From a virus: DNA of 40,872 nt. Position 1 is the first letter of the stretch. Every line of letters starts with the position of its first letter. The position numbers and the translations under genes were made by a program. Location: IMG/VR virus record IMGVR_UViG_3300036715_000986, positions 1 to 40,872 of that record. The stretch is one strand, 5' to 3'. The notes beneath the pieces were generated by a model. It ran no database searches and was not told the origin of the DNA. It saw only the letters and a program-made list of their open reading frames with translations. Below, piece by piece: positions 23,444 to 30,985 of this stretch.

Positions 23444-25093
23444 TTAAATATCTCCCCAAATCTCTGCATAGGAACTTGTCGCTGGTGCTGTCATAATCAG
23501 ACTCTCGCGGGCGCGGGTCATGCCTACGTAAAATTGACGTACGATGGCGTCGCGCCCTGCGCCGTACTGCGACCATTGTTGCATGGAAGAGAGCGAGAGG
23601 TCAGGCATGAGGTATATTACATCAGCCTCACCTCCCTTAACGCTGTGTATTGTGCCGATAGTGATTTGCGGCTTCTTCTGGAGCAGCTCCAGACCGCCAC
23701 GCCGATAGATGCTCATGGGAAACTCCATGGCCCGTGCCTTGCTTGGCAGCAGGTGGTTCTCCAACCACTGCAACTGCGGGTCAAGGACACCACCAAATGC
23801 GTTCGCGAACTCGTCGCCCTCAAACAACCCCATCACTTCCTCGTCGGTCAGTCCGCGCTTCTCCTCCTGCGCCGCGTGAAGAAGAGCTTTTGCGCCGTGG
23901 TTCAGCACTCCCTTGCTGGCCAAAACATCGAACCATTGGTCACATTCGGCAGGGTTCCACGGGCGGGCAGAAAGCATGGGCGACAGGTAGGAAAGGAGCC
24001 TGTCTTTCGCTCCCACCGCACCTTCACGCCCTGCTAAGGGGTTCCAGTCGGCGCGGTTCTTCTTGTAGGGGTTGGCGAACGGCACACCCCTCTTCCGCAG
24101 AACGGCTTTCAGCGGGTCAAGCTGGTAGCCGCAAGTAGTGAGGAACATCACGCTCTTGCCTTGCTCAAGGTACTGTTCAGCGTCGTTCAGCAGTCCTTCT
24201 GCGTTCTTGTAGTTCGCGGTTGACAGGAACCGGCACTCGCCTTGCACTGGAGTCCCCGTCACTTGCGGTTCGCACCGAGGCAAGTATGGTTTGTCCAGCC
24301 TCAACGCCACTTGTTTGATCCACTGTTGCGAAATGTTCTGTATCACAACTGGAACTCTCCACGAGTAGTGCATGATACGCTGGCTATCCTTTGGTACGTT
24401 CGCAGCCAACAGTGCTTCAGGAGACGCGCCACGGAAACTATAGATTGCCTGATCATCATCAAACGCAAAAATAGTGTAATCCGTATGCTGCTGCCACTTA
24501 CGAAGAAGAAGAAGTTCAGATGCAGAACTATCCTGTACCTCATCTGCAATCAGTACCTGAGGGTCGCCAGGGCAACGGTCAAGGTCTCTCATACCGAGAT
24601 CGATCATGCCCTGGAAATCGACAAACCCTGAGTTTCCCGTCCAGAACTCCCACTTGCGGGCGAACGCTTCAACCTGTGGCGGCCAGAGGGTGCGATCCAC
24701 AGCACGGGCACGGAGGAGCATGTAGTCAGCGAACACCTCGTCTGCCTCCGTTCCGCCGGTGCTGTCGTCACCTGTCAGTGGGTCGTCCACTTGCGTGGTG
24801 CCGGAGGACTGCAAGCGGTACTCCGGCGCGAAATCATTCCAGTCGTCAATCTTCGTTTCAGCGATAGTCGGTCTGTTCAGCGCATGGTAGCACAGCGCAT
24901 GGAGCGTCCCCACGTGAGATTCGTCAATAGGAAGTCCACGCGAGACCAGTTCTTGCGCCGCGGTCTTGCTGAATGAGCAAACGGTGACGGCATCGGAGCC
25001 TCGCCGCTCAGCGAGACTGGCAATCGTCTTCGAAAGGAAAGTTGTTTTGCCCGTTCCTGGCGGGCCAAGAACCCACTGTTCACGGGTATTCAT
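23444..25093 (-). CDS. Superfamily 1 DNA helicase (UvrD/Rep-like)
   Basis: 549 residues. Motif I GPPGTGKTTFL at 10-20, motif Ia SFSKTAAQEL, motif II IADEVQDSS, motif III FAFDDDQAIYSFRGA, motif IV-like SWR, motif V TIHSVKGGEADVIYL and motif VI YVGMTRARESL. It moves along single strands and unwinds DNA. A viral copy probably serves replication or recombination together with the nucleases that follow. It overlaps the methyltransferase stop by ATGA. Shorter than cellular UvrD (about 700), mainly by loss of subdomain inserts. Confidence 0.93.
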   Translation of the reverse strand: MNTREQWVLGPPGTGKTTFLSKTIASLAERRGSDAVTVCSFSKTAAQELVSRGLPIDESHVGTLHALCYHALNRPTIAETKIDDWNDFAPEYRLQSSGTTQVDDPLTGDDSTGGTEADEVFADYMLLRARAVDRTLWPPQVEAFARKWEFWTGNSGFVDFQGMIDLGMRDLDRCPGDPQVLIADEVQDSSASELLLLRKWQQHTDYTIFAFDDDQAIYSFRGASPEALLAANVPKDSQRIMHYSWRVPVVIQNISQQWIKQVALRLDKPYLPRCEPQVTGTPVQGECRFLSTANYKNAEGLLNDAEQYLEQGKSVMFLTTCGYQLDPLKAVLRKRGVPFANPYKKNRADWNPLAGREGAVGAKDRLLSYLSPMLSARPWNPAECDQWFDVLASKGVLNHGAKALLHAAQEEKRGLTDEEVMGLFEGDEFANAFGGVLDPQLQWLENHLLPSKARAMEFPMSIYRRGGLELLQKKPQITIGTIHSVKGGEADVIYLMPDLSLSSMQQWSQYGAGRDAIVRQFYVGMTRARESLIMTAPATSSYAEIWGDI

Positions 25094-26235
25094 GCGGCCT
25101 CCTGCGTGAACAGGTTGTCCGCATTCTCAATCCTTGCCTTGGCGATCTTGAAATAATCGGGGTCAAGTTCGATCCCAATGAAGTTGAACCCTTCCATCTG
25201 TGCTGCTTTTCCAGTCGAGCCTGAACCCATGAACGGGTCGAGGACGGTGCCACCTTTCGGAGTAACGAGACGACAGAGGTAACACATGAGGTCTACGGGC
25301 TTGACTGTGGGATGTGGATTGGCTCGCTTGTGGACGCCACGGTTGCGGGGATTGTCGCCACCAGGATTGCCCTCTTTGCGGCTCTCATCCTGCTGTACTT
25401 CCTCAAACCCTTCCAGCCCTTCATTCCTGTCCTGTGGTGATGCTTTGGCAGAGTAGAAGAAGCGAGCGGCGTCATTTGGAAACATCTTGGACACTTCTTC
25501 ACTTCCATCGGTGATGAGGTTGGCGGGGAAACGACCGTTAGCGGAACCCGCCATAACTGGACGATTATTATGAGAGTTCCAGCCGCTGTTTTGCCCCATA
25601 GCAGACATAGACGCAGGGCTTCTTGTGTCTTCTGTCCCCACCCTGCACCCGTCAATGTTCAGTCCCCCTACGCCATACTTCAGGACGTTGGCGGCGACTG
25701 TGCCTTCCAGTGGCTTGCGGGCGAGAACGATACTTTCATGGGCTGGTTTCAGGGCAGTACCCCAACCTTGCCATTGCTTGGCGGCATCTGACTGTGGATT
25801 GCTTGCTCGTGCTACCTTGCTATGATTGTATCCGTTTTCATCACCTTCAATACCATGCCGTGAGTTTGCCGTCTCCTCTCCCTCAACAAAGGTTCCTGCC
25901 GCCTTATCAATTGCCTTGCTGATGTCCAGCGACTTAGGGAAACCTGAACCATATACCCACAGCACTTCATCGCGTATCTCAAACCCAGCATCTTCAATGG
26001 CACAGACCATGCGGTGATAGGTGCGAGTGCCACCAAAGGAGAGGAGATGACCCCCAGGTTTCAACACTCGCAAGCATTGTGTCCAGACGGCGGAGTCATA
26101 GGCAATACCGGTCTTGTCCCAACCCTTCCCCATGAAGCCAAGTTCATAGGGCGGGTCAGTGACGATACTATCCACGCTGTTGTCGGGGAGTTCTTCCAAC
26201 CGCTCACGACAATCGCCAAGTCTCAGGTCTATCAT
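25090..26235 (-). CDS. DNA adenine or cytosine-N4 methyltransferase (beta class)
   Basis: 381 residues. Motif IV DPPY at 27-30 comes first and motif I DPFMGSGSTG at about 333-342 comes last, the beta-class order. GGTRTYHRM and HPTVKP are present between and before motif I. It uses S-adenosylmethionine to methylate host- or phage-specific DNA sites; no restriction endonuclease accompanies it, so protection against host restriction is the simplest role. A middle insertion of about 130 residues (after SKAIDKAAGTF) may be the target recognition part. ATG 26235 overlaps the upstream stop. Confidence 0.93.
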   Translation of the reverse strand: MIDLRLGDCRERLEELPDNSVDSIVTDPPYELGFMGKGWDKTGIAYDSAVWTQCLRVLKPGGHLLSFGGTRTYHRMVCAIEDAGFEIRDEVLWVYGSGFPKSLDISKAIDKAAGTFVEGEETANSRHGIEGDENGYNHSKVARASNPQSDAAKQWQGWGTALKPAHESIVLARKPLEGTVAANVLKYGVGGLNIDGCRVGTEDTRSPASMSAMGQNSGWNSHNNRPVMAGSANGRFPANLITDGSEEVSKMFPNDAARFFYSAKASPQDRNEGLEGFEEVQQDESRKEGNPGGDNPRNRGVHKRANPHPTVKPVDLMCYLCRLVTPKGGTVLDPFMGSGSTGKAAQMEGFNFIGIELDPDYFKIAKARIENADNLFTQEAA

Positions 26236-26501
26236 TTCAACTTTCCTCGCAGTATCAGCAACCCATTCACCGCGTAGCCAATGATGTCGAGATAGGAGTC
26301 CTCCAGTGCTGCTACGGTGTCGTCGCCGTGGGAGAGCTGCTTGATGCGGGCGCACTTGTCCTTCATGCGGAGGGCGATGCCCTCATGCCCGTCTTCCAGC
26401 AGGTTGTCGCTCCCATAGCCTGCGTTGCGTTCAGACAGGAGAGGAGCAACCTCCTCATGCAGAATGCCCGTCAGTGCGGCGTTGTACTCATCGTTAGTCA
26501 T
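26232..26501 (-). CDS. DUF1599-like (nucleotide modification associated) protein
   Basis: 89 residues. Pattern NAGYGSDNLLEDGHEGIALRMKDKCARIKQL and DSYLDIIGYAVNGLLILRG match the DUF1599/Nmad1 form: a Tyr-Gly near the start, conserved Lys-Asp-Lys and Asp-x-x-x-Tyr helix. Such proteins are found beside DNA-modification genes in phages. Here it sits directly before the methyltransferase, coupled by ATGA. Role in nucleotide or base metabolism is inferred. Confidence 0.75.
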   Translation of the reverse strand: MTNDEYNAALTGILHEEVAPLLSERNAGYGSDNLLEDGHEGIALRMKDKCARIKQLSHGDDTVAALEDSYLDIIGYAVNGLLILRGKLK

Positions 26502-26679
26502 GCGACCTCCCGATGATGTAAGCGAAGACAGCGACGAACACCACGGCCATTATAATCAGTTCACTCACGGCACATGCTGGGTCCTCACTGGTCCTCGTAA
26601 GGTAGACCACATCTGCTACACATGCCAGCGCAAACACGCATGTCCCCAGTATCTTGCCAACGTTCCTTGGTCTGCTCAT
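26494..26679 (-). CDS. 61-residue protein with two membrane segments
   Basis: ATG 26679 follows AAGGAG. Segments VGKILGTCVFALACVADVVYL and AVSELIIMAVVFVAVFAYII are hydrophobic, with a short polar loop between, so it looks like a two-pass membrane protein ending in GRSHD. No family recognised. Confidence 0.62.
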   Translation of the reverse strand: MSRPRNVGKILGTCVFALACVADVVYLTRTSEDPACAVSELIIMAVVFVAVFAYIIGRSHD

Positions 26680-26699
26680 ACCTTCTCCTTTGCTAACAG

Positions 26700-27224
26700 T
26701 CATTCCCCAGGATTATCCGTCGTTCCCTGCATCAACTGCTCTATGTGCGGGAAGTTCAAGTGCACCTTGAGATGATGCTCGACGATGTAGCGGTCTCGCG
26801 CCATTGCCGCTTCGATTGCGGTGTCATACATGCCAACGCAGATGTCCACGTTATGGTGTCTGACCCGTGATCTCCACCTGCCGCTCCGAGGCTGCACGCC
26901 GACAAAGCCACTGACTCCTGCTTTTGGTGTCGGCTTCTCTTTCACGGGAGCCGGAGGGCGGATAGGCTGACGTATTGGAGGCAACTCCCGTTCACCTTTC
27001 GCGCTTAGCTCCATGAATCGTCTTCGACCCGCTGAATCGCGCACGATCAGCAGGACATGATCGTAGTGCTCCTGTGCCCTCAGCCAACGCATGGACTTAC
27101 GGGAGAGGGCGTTCCAATCGCCCTCTCCGGCAATCTCTATCCAGTTTGTTCCCCATCTGTCCCGACCGACAGGTGCCTCTATTATCGTGTAGCCACATGC
27201 CGTCGCTATCTCTGAAAGGTTCAT
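26700..27224 (-). CDS. AP2-domain DNA-binding protein without nuclease
   Basis: 174 residues. The C-terminal part (about 100-160) is an AP2-like fold: GFVGVQPRSGRWRSRV...VGMYDTAIEAAMARDR. Phage AP2 domains are usually joined to HNH homing nucleases. No HNH motif is visible here, and the N-terminal half (WNALSRKSMRWLRAQ...FMELS) is unknown, with a proline-rich linker between. It may be a remnant of a homing enzyme or a domesticated DNA-binding protein. Confidence 0.75.
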   Translation of the reverse strand: MNLSEIATACGYTIIEAPVGRDRWGTNWIEIAGEGDWNALSRKSMRWLRAQEHYDHVLLIVRDSAGRRRFMELSAKGERELPPIRQPIRPPAPVKEKPTPKAGVSGFVGVQPRSGRWRSRVRHHNVDICVGMYDTAIEAAMARDRYIVEHHLKVHLNFPHIEQLMQGTTDNPGE

Positions 27225-27481
27225 TTCCGATCACACTCCTTGAACAGTCCACACGCAATCCATTTCTTGCGCCAGTCAGTAGCCTCTGACGAACTGACGC
27301 CGTACAACTTGCACTTGAAGTACGTTGCGGGCATGTCGCCATACGTTATGAGCAGGTGCTGGCAGTCGCCACACTTCTTGTCCTCGCGCTTACCGTAGTG
27401 GTCCCACATGTACTCGGACTTCTTGAGTTTCTTCTTGCGCTCCTCCGGTGGGAGTTCCCCAAACAACCCCTGCTCGTTCAT
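27221..27481 (-). CDS. Small zinc-finger-like protein
   Basis: 86 residues. Cys-x2-Cys in KKCGDCQHL, then FKCKLYG and ATDWRKKWIACGLF, a four-Cys arrangement with the ATDWRxKWxACG signature seen in many short phage proteins. It probably binds zinc; partner or nucleic-acid target unknown. Both ends overlap neighbours by ATGA. Confidence 0.72.
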   Translation of the reverse strand: MNEQGLFGELPPEERKKKLKKSEYMWDHYGKREDKKCGDCQHLLITYGDMPATYFKCKLYGVSSSEATDWRKKWIACGLFKECDRK

Positions 27482-27918
27482 GGCTGCTTGGCTGGCTCTT
27501 CCTTGGTGATGCTGACGGCCAGCACGGTGGTACCAGGTTCTACCGTGGCATACTGGGTCACGTCCAACTTCAGTGCGTCGACGATGGCATTGAACACCTT
27601 GTCATTGATGGCCTTGACGATACAGCCTGCTCCCCATGGTTCCTTCTCGATGGCGGGGATGTTGTAGGCAACCTTCCCTTTCATGTGGCGCGTGGTGAGC
27701 TTCGCCATATACCCTGCCTCGATGATTCCACCGTCGACCCCGTTCTCCTTCATGGCCGCCTTGATAGACTCTTCGATCTCTCCGATATGCTTCCGGATTT
27801 CCTGCAGGTGCAGATATTCAGGGTCCTGCTCCAGCCATGCTTCCAACTGGTGCTCTTGCTCGATGCTTGCTGCGTACTCTTTCAGAAGTCCAGGAACAAC
27901 TGCTGCTGGTGTCAACAT
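27478..27918 (-). CDS. Helical protein of unknown function (siphophage Gp157-like outline)
   Basis: 146 residues. The N-terminal part is helical (VVPGLLKEYAASIEQEHQLEAWL...EIRKHIGEIEESIKAAM) followed by GYMAKLTTRHMKGKVAYNIPA. The order helix, then a short strand region, recalls Gp157 and related phage proteins, but I cannot confirm the family. ATG 27918 is preferred with GGAGAG upstream. Confidence 0.6.
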   Translation of the reverse strand: MLTPAAVVPGLLKEYAASIEQEHQLEAWLEQDPEYLHLQEIRKHIGEIEESIKAAMKENGVDGGIIEAGYMAKLTTRHMKGKVAYNIPAIEKEPWGAGCIVKAINDKVFNAIVDALKLDVTQYATVEPGTTVLAVSITKEEPAKQP

Positions 27919-27919
27919 G

Positions 27920-28180
27920 TCAACTACTCTCCTTTGTGTCACGGTTGGACGATGTCCAGATGCCCGTATGCACATACCTCGATAGCTCAGGTGGTATCAT
28001 CGAGATGTACTCGAGCTGCTCAGCACGAACCGACTTGCGTCCATCCTCATACGCCTGCTTCCGGATAGCTTCCTCGCGGGACCGTTGTTGGAGTTTCTGG
28101 TCCATCGATCCCCAGGCATAGCCAACGGCCACGAACAGAACCAGGACACCTGCAAGAACAATAGTCACCATCCAGTTCAT
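27920..28180 (-). CDS. 86-residue single-pass membrane protein with coiled tail
   Basis: ATG 28180 follows GAGGAG. Residues 3-25 (WMVTIVLAGVLVLFVAVGYAW) are a membrane anchor, followed by a charged helical tail (QKLQQRSREEAIRKQAYEDG). It could hold a partner at the membrane. Unknown family. Confidence 0.6.
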   Translation of the reverse strand: MNWMVTIVLAGVLVLFVAVGYAWGSMDQKLQQRSREEAIRKQAYEDGRKSVRAEQLEYISMIPPELSRYVHTGIWTSSNRDTKESS

Positions 28181-28181
28181 C

Positions 28182-28535
28182 CTACTCCTCCCATGTAACA
28201 GCGACGACCCTGTCACCCAAAAGTACGCTCGCCACAATCTCTGCATTCAGGTACGAGGGATACACGTGCCCAACCAAGTCGTCGGGGTCAGTTGCCTTGC
28301 GATAGTTGGAGTACAAGACCATCCAGCCCGTGTGCTTCGTGAGGACTGGGACGAGGTTCCACCCATCCCCCTCTCTGGTGCCGTCAATCTTCCATACCTG
28401 AACCTCTTCTCGATTCTCCAAGACATGCACAAGACCAACAACGCAGTATCCGCTTTCGTTCTTCCGATTGACCGCAATGATCCGTACACTCAGTCCAGCC
28501 TGAGTCTGATACTGCCCTTCCATTGTCACCTTCAT
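28182..28535 (-). CDS. Phage protein of the MKxTMEGxYQTRxG family, copy 2
   Basis: 117 residues, paralogous to 22951-23328: MKVTMEGQYQTQAGLSVRIIAVN, then CVVGLVHVLEN and WKIDGTREG. Both begin with the same ATG context and keep the Trp-x-x-Asp-Gly segment. The two copies lie about 5 kb apart in one operon, suggesting duplication followed by divergence. Function unknown. Confidence 0.7.
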   Translation of the reverse strand: MKVTMEGQYQTQAGLSVRIIAVNRKNESGYCVVGLVHVLENREEVQVWKIDGTREGDGWNLVPVLTKHTGWMVLYSNYRKATDPDDLVGHVYPSYLNAEIVASVLLGDRVVAVTWEE

Positions 28536-28726
28536 GGCTTGTCATCTCCTTTTTTACGCTTATGCTGCATCTCAATAGCCTTGTTGACGTCAGCAAATGC
28601 GCTCTTTCTCCCACGTTCGTAGCCGTCGCTACGAACATCCATCAGCACCTTGCGAATGCGTTGCTTGTCACGGTTCAACATGACAATCTGAACAAGAGCA
28701 TCCTCAATGAGTTTTGTCGTTCGCAT
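28532..28726 (-). CDS. Small basic helical protein
   Basis: 64 residues, with 18 Lys/Arg, predicted to be one or two helices (MRTTKLIEDALVQIVMLNRD; RGRKSAFADVNKAIEM). The start overlaps the end of the replication protein gene by about 50 bases, and the stop overlaps the next ATG. Unknown function. Confidence 0.6.
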   Translation of the reverse strand: MRTTKLIEDALVQIVMLNRDKQRIRKVLMDVRSDGYERGRKSAFADVNKAIEMQHKRKKGDDKP

Positions 28727-29268
28727 GGGCAGTCTCCCTTTACGATTTTGCTAATATCCACCATAGGCTCTGGTCGCTTGTTCTGCTGTACTTGTCCACC
28801 ATACGCAATGTTCACGGTCTTGCCTGCCAACGCTCCGCTATTCAGCGTCACTTTGCCTGCTGCCTTCTTCTGCGCTCCTGGTTTGCCCAGCCATTTGCCA
28901 AGGAAACTGAGGCCGTTCTGGATCACCCGCTGGTTCTTGTTGTTTAATGGCTCATTGTTCATGGGTGGCAGAATGTCACCGGTGGCAGAATGTCGTATAT
29001 GGGGCACGGACAGTTGGTAGAAAGAGGACTTCACGTGTGACCTGTGTTTGTCAGTGATCCACTTCTTGTTTTGGAGTCCGACAATCGACCGTTGAACAGT
29101 CCGGTCATCCACGTGACAGAACTGGGCGATCGAGTGGACACTGGGCCAACAGGTACCATCATCGCCTGCAAAGTGGAGTAAGGCGATATAGACCATCTTC
29201 TCTGCCAGGCTCAGGTCCGCTTGGATTAGTGCGTCCGGCACCTGGATATAGGTGCCCTGCAGTTTCAT
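28675..29268 (-). CDS. Helix-turn-helix replication-type protein
   Basis: 197 residues. The first 80 residues form a winged helix-turn-helix of the phage replication-initiator type: SLAEKMVYIALLHFAGDDGTCWPSVHSIAQFC...DDRTVQRSIVGLQNKKW. The C-terminal half is basic and low complexity, which may contact DNA or a helicase. It overlaps the previous stop by one base (TGATG). Comparable proteins initiate replication or act as lambda O-like factors. Confidence 0.75.
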   Translation of the reverse strand: MKLQGTYIQVPDALIQADLSLAEKMVYIALLHFAGDDGTCWPSVHSIAQFCHVDDRTVQRSIVGLQNKKWITDKHRSHVKSSFYQLSVPHIRHSATGDILPPMNNEPLNNKNQRVIQNGLSFLGKWLGKPGAQKKAAGKVTLNSGALAGKTVNIAYGGQVQQNKRPEPMVDISKIVKGDCPCERQNSLRMLLFRLSC

Positions 29269-29531
29269 CAGTCGATAGGGTAAATCTCTGCCAGTGCAGC
29301 CTTGAAGACATAGATGGGTCCTGTCGCGGCATATGCCTTCTCGACAACGATCCCATACTTGTCCCAATCGAGCATTGTGCCCTCACCATACTGAGGCTCA
29401 CTCCCTGTGTCGTTGACGAAGACATAGCGAATCCGCCTGCCGCGCAAGGCGTCAAAGTACATGGTGTCGGGGCCGACTGGTTTCTTGGGTTGGTTTGGTG
29501 CGGTTGAGTGTTTGGTTGATGTGTGTTCCAT
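29268..29531 (-). CDS. Small protein with Hfq/SH3-like core, unknown
   Basis: 87 residues. After a Pro/Thr-rich start comes MYFDALRGRRIRYVFVNDTG...GTMLDWDKYGIVVEKAYAATGPIYVFKAALAEIYP. The strand pattern (short strand, Gly turn, Asp-x-x-x-Gly-Ile-Val, and Ile-Tyr-Val-Phe-Lys) strongly resembles Hfq-like or Sm-like small RNA-binding folds. This is a structural guess. GGGAGAG precedes ATG 29531. Confidence 0.6.
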   Translation of the reverse strand: MEHTSTKHSTAPNQPKKPVGPDTMYFDALRGRRIRYVFVNDTGSEPQYGEGTMLDWDKYGIVVEKAYAATGPIYVFKAALAEIYPID

Positions 29532-29676
29532 TCTTCTCTCCCGATGCTAGAGTCTGCCTCGCAGCAGCACGCCTGGGCACATGCTGCCCTGTGGCGGCGC
29601 AAATGCGGACGCCGTTGACGACTAAGTAGAACACGCAGTCCCAGCAGGCGGCGTTGCCTTTGGAAGGAGACCTCAT
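29452..29676 (-). CDS. Small Cys-containing protein
   Basis: 74 residues. Cys-x2-Cys in NAACWDCVFYLVVNG followed by RICAATGQ suggests one half of a zinc site. GGGAGATGG precedes ATG 29676, and the start overlaps the stop of the upstream gene by ATGA. It overlaps the next gene by 80 bases, unusual in this operon, so the C-terminus may be less certain. Confidence 0.5.
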   Translation of the reverse strand: MRSPSKGNAACWDCVFYLVVNGVRICAATGQHVPRRAAARQTLASGEKNGTHINQTLNRTKPTQETSRPRHHVL

Positions 29677-30323
29677 GCTGCCATCTCCCATATATCACGC
29701 ACCTTACGCTCCTCGAACTCGCACGCGCCATCTTCACCGATGTCGTAGGAGACAATATGGTCACCTAAATCGATGATGGCGGTGATGCGCTGTTTCTGCG
29801 GCGTTTCTCCTTGGTGTGCGCGACGGAGTACGATACGAATGTTTTTACTCCGACACCATTGCCACCGTTCGAGGAGATATTGCCACATGAGATGCGGGTC
29901 GGCGCCTGCTGATGCGCGGACGACGATGGATGTCTCCATTTTGCGGACAACCGTGAACCCTTCGGGCAACGGTGCACTCCACAGCCAGTCGGCCTGCAAG
30001 GGCATGCGAGACATAAGAACGAGGTTCGACCTTCGGCAATTCAGCGAGTCGCCGTCCTTGAACGCGCGGTACATTTTCGGCGACGTTGCGTGGAGAAGCA
30101 GACGCGCGAGACTAATAACATCATGCTTGCTGTTGCAGAGCAGGTACGCCCCTGGAGGCTCGTGCCCTGGAGCGGCGTAATACCACCAGCTCGTCGTGGC
30201 TTCGTCCATCAAGGGGAAGTCGTCTCTGTCAATTGCCACAACGATAGTATCGCGACGTTCATCAATCCGATTGGGAAGCACGACGTACGCCGTGTCTCCC
30301 TTGATGGTAAACTCGTTTTGCAC
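29673..30323 (-). CDS. Degenerate HNH-like homing-endonuclease relative
   Basis: 216 residues, starting at GTG 30323 after GAGGAGG. The segment VISLARLLLHA...MYRAFKDGDSLNCRRSNLVLMSR has the layout of HNH/AP2 homing nucleases (His-Arg-Leu, then Val-Asp-His-Ile-Asn-Gly-Asp-x-Asp-Asn-Arg-x-x-Asn-Leu). However, the first two catalytic histidines are replaced (ARL for HRL, RAF for DHI). This looks like an inactive or repurposed nuclease. Most of the remaining protein is unknown. Confidence 0.6.
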   Translation of the reverse strand: MQNEFTIKGDTAYVVLPNRIDERRDTIVVAIDRDDFPLMDEATTSWWYYAAPGHEPPGAYLLCNSKHDVISLARLLLHATSPKMYRAFKDGDSLNCRRSNLVLMSRMPLQADWLWSAPLPEGFTVVRKMETSIVVRASAGADPHLMWQYLLERWQWCRSKNIRIVLRRAHQGETPQKQRITAIIDLGDHIVSYDIGEDGACEFEERKVRDIWEMAA

Positions 30324-30417
30324 TCTGCCTCCTCTGGGGTTCTCCCAGGAAGGGGGCAAAAGGTACGGTGATACATTTCGCGTTCGGGATGCCCATCCCA
30401 TCATCATTTGCCCCCAT
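30262..30417 (-). CDS. Possible 51-residue ORF overlapping the HNH-like gene
   Basis: ATG 30417 lies 4 bases after AAGGAG. The peptide begins MGANDDGMGIPNAKC and continues in a different frame from the downstream GTG gene, overlapping it by 62 bases. It fills most of the 127-base gap 30324-30450. Low confidence; it may instead be a leader that delivers ribosomes to the GTG start. Confidence 0.3.
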   Translation of the reverse strand: MGANDDGMGIPNAKCITVPFAPFLGEPQRRQSAKRVYHQGRHGVRRASQSD

Positions 30418-30450
30418 GCTCCTTGTCACGCTTGCAGTTGGATAGTCATG

Positions 30451-30798
30451 TCAGTCTGCTTGTTTGGTCTCTTCCGCTACCTCAAGAATGTGAACTGATG
30501 CAACGAGTTTCAGCAATTTGTCAGCCACGAGCTCCCACCATATGTCGGCAGGTCCGGGGTTGTCAATGACGCGGAGCATCTTGTCGGCCACCTCGTCGCG
30601 GACAGTCTTGAAGTAGAGGACGTCGGAAGGGTCTTCAAACTCAAGTTCGGTGCCATCGTCAGCGATAAGAATTGTCATTGTGTATGACCAGTGGTTGTTT
30701 TCGGTCTCGACGTGGTGCTCTCGCCGCGCACCAACGATATTGATGGTCGTTCCATCGACACATTGCAGTTCAACAGGTTCCAGTTCAACTTTCTCCAT
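30451..30798 (-). CDS. Acidic protein of unknown function
   Basis: 115 residues, rich in Glu and Asp (MEKVELEPVELQCVDG; ADDGTELEFEDPSDV; WWELVADKLLKLV). The start is at ATG 30798 with GGAGG upstream, overlapping the end of the preceding gene. It looks like an alternating strand then helix fold. No family recognised. Confidence 0.6.
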   Translation of the reverse strand: MEKVELEPVELQCVDGTTINIVGARREHHVETENNHWSYTMTILIADDGTELEFEDPSDVLYFKTVRDEVADKMLRVIDNPGPADIWWELVADKLLKLVASVHILEVAEETKQAD

Positions 30799-30973
30799 GC
30801 TGCACCTCCTCCCATGCACCATTCACGTGGTACACGGTAATCACACCTTGCTCGCCGCTCTGTACCCACACTCCTGTGAGTTTGAGCAAGCCCGCTTTCA
30901 GCAACTTCGCACTCTCATACTGAAAATACTCCGTCTCACCGTTGAGACGGAGGACGGGGATTGAGGACTCCAT
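30785..30973 (-). CDS. 62-residue protein, unknown
   Basis: Begins MESSIPVLRLNGETEYFQY and continues with a helix (ESAKLLKAGLLKL) and a strand pair (GVWVQSGEQGVITVYHVNG). AGGAGG precedes the start. Coupled downstream of the primase gene. Function unknown. Confidence 0.6.
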   Translation of the reverse strand: MESSIPVLRLNGETEYFQYESAKLLKAGLLKLTGVWVQSGEQGVITVYHVNGAWEEVQHGES

Positions 30974-30985
30974 ATCTCCACCTCC

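Noticed and set aside
23414-24037. 207-residue plus-strand ORF over the UvrD-like gene
   Set aside because: Antisense shadow of a helicase with all SF1 motifs.
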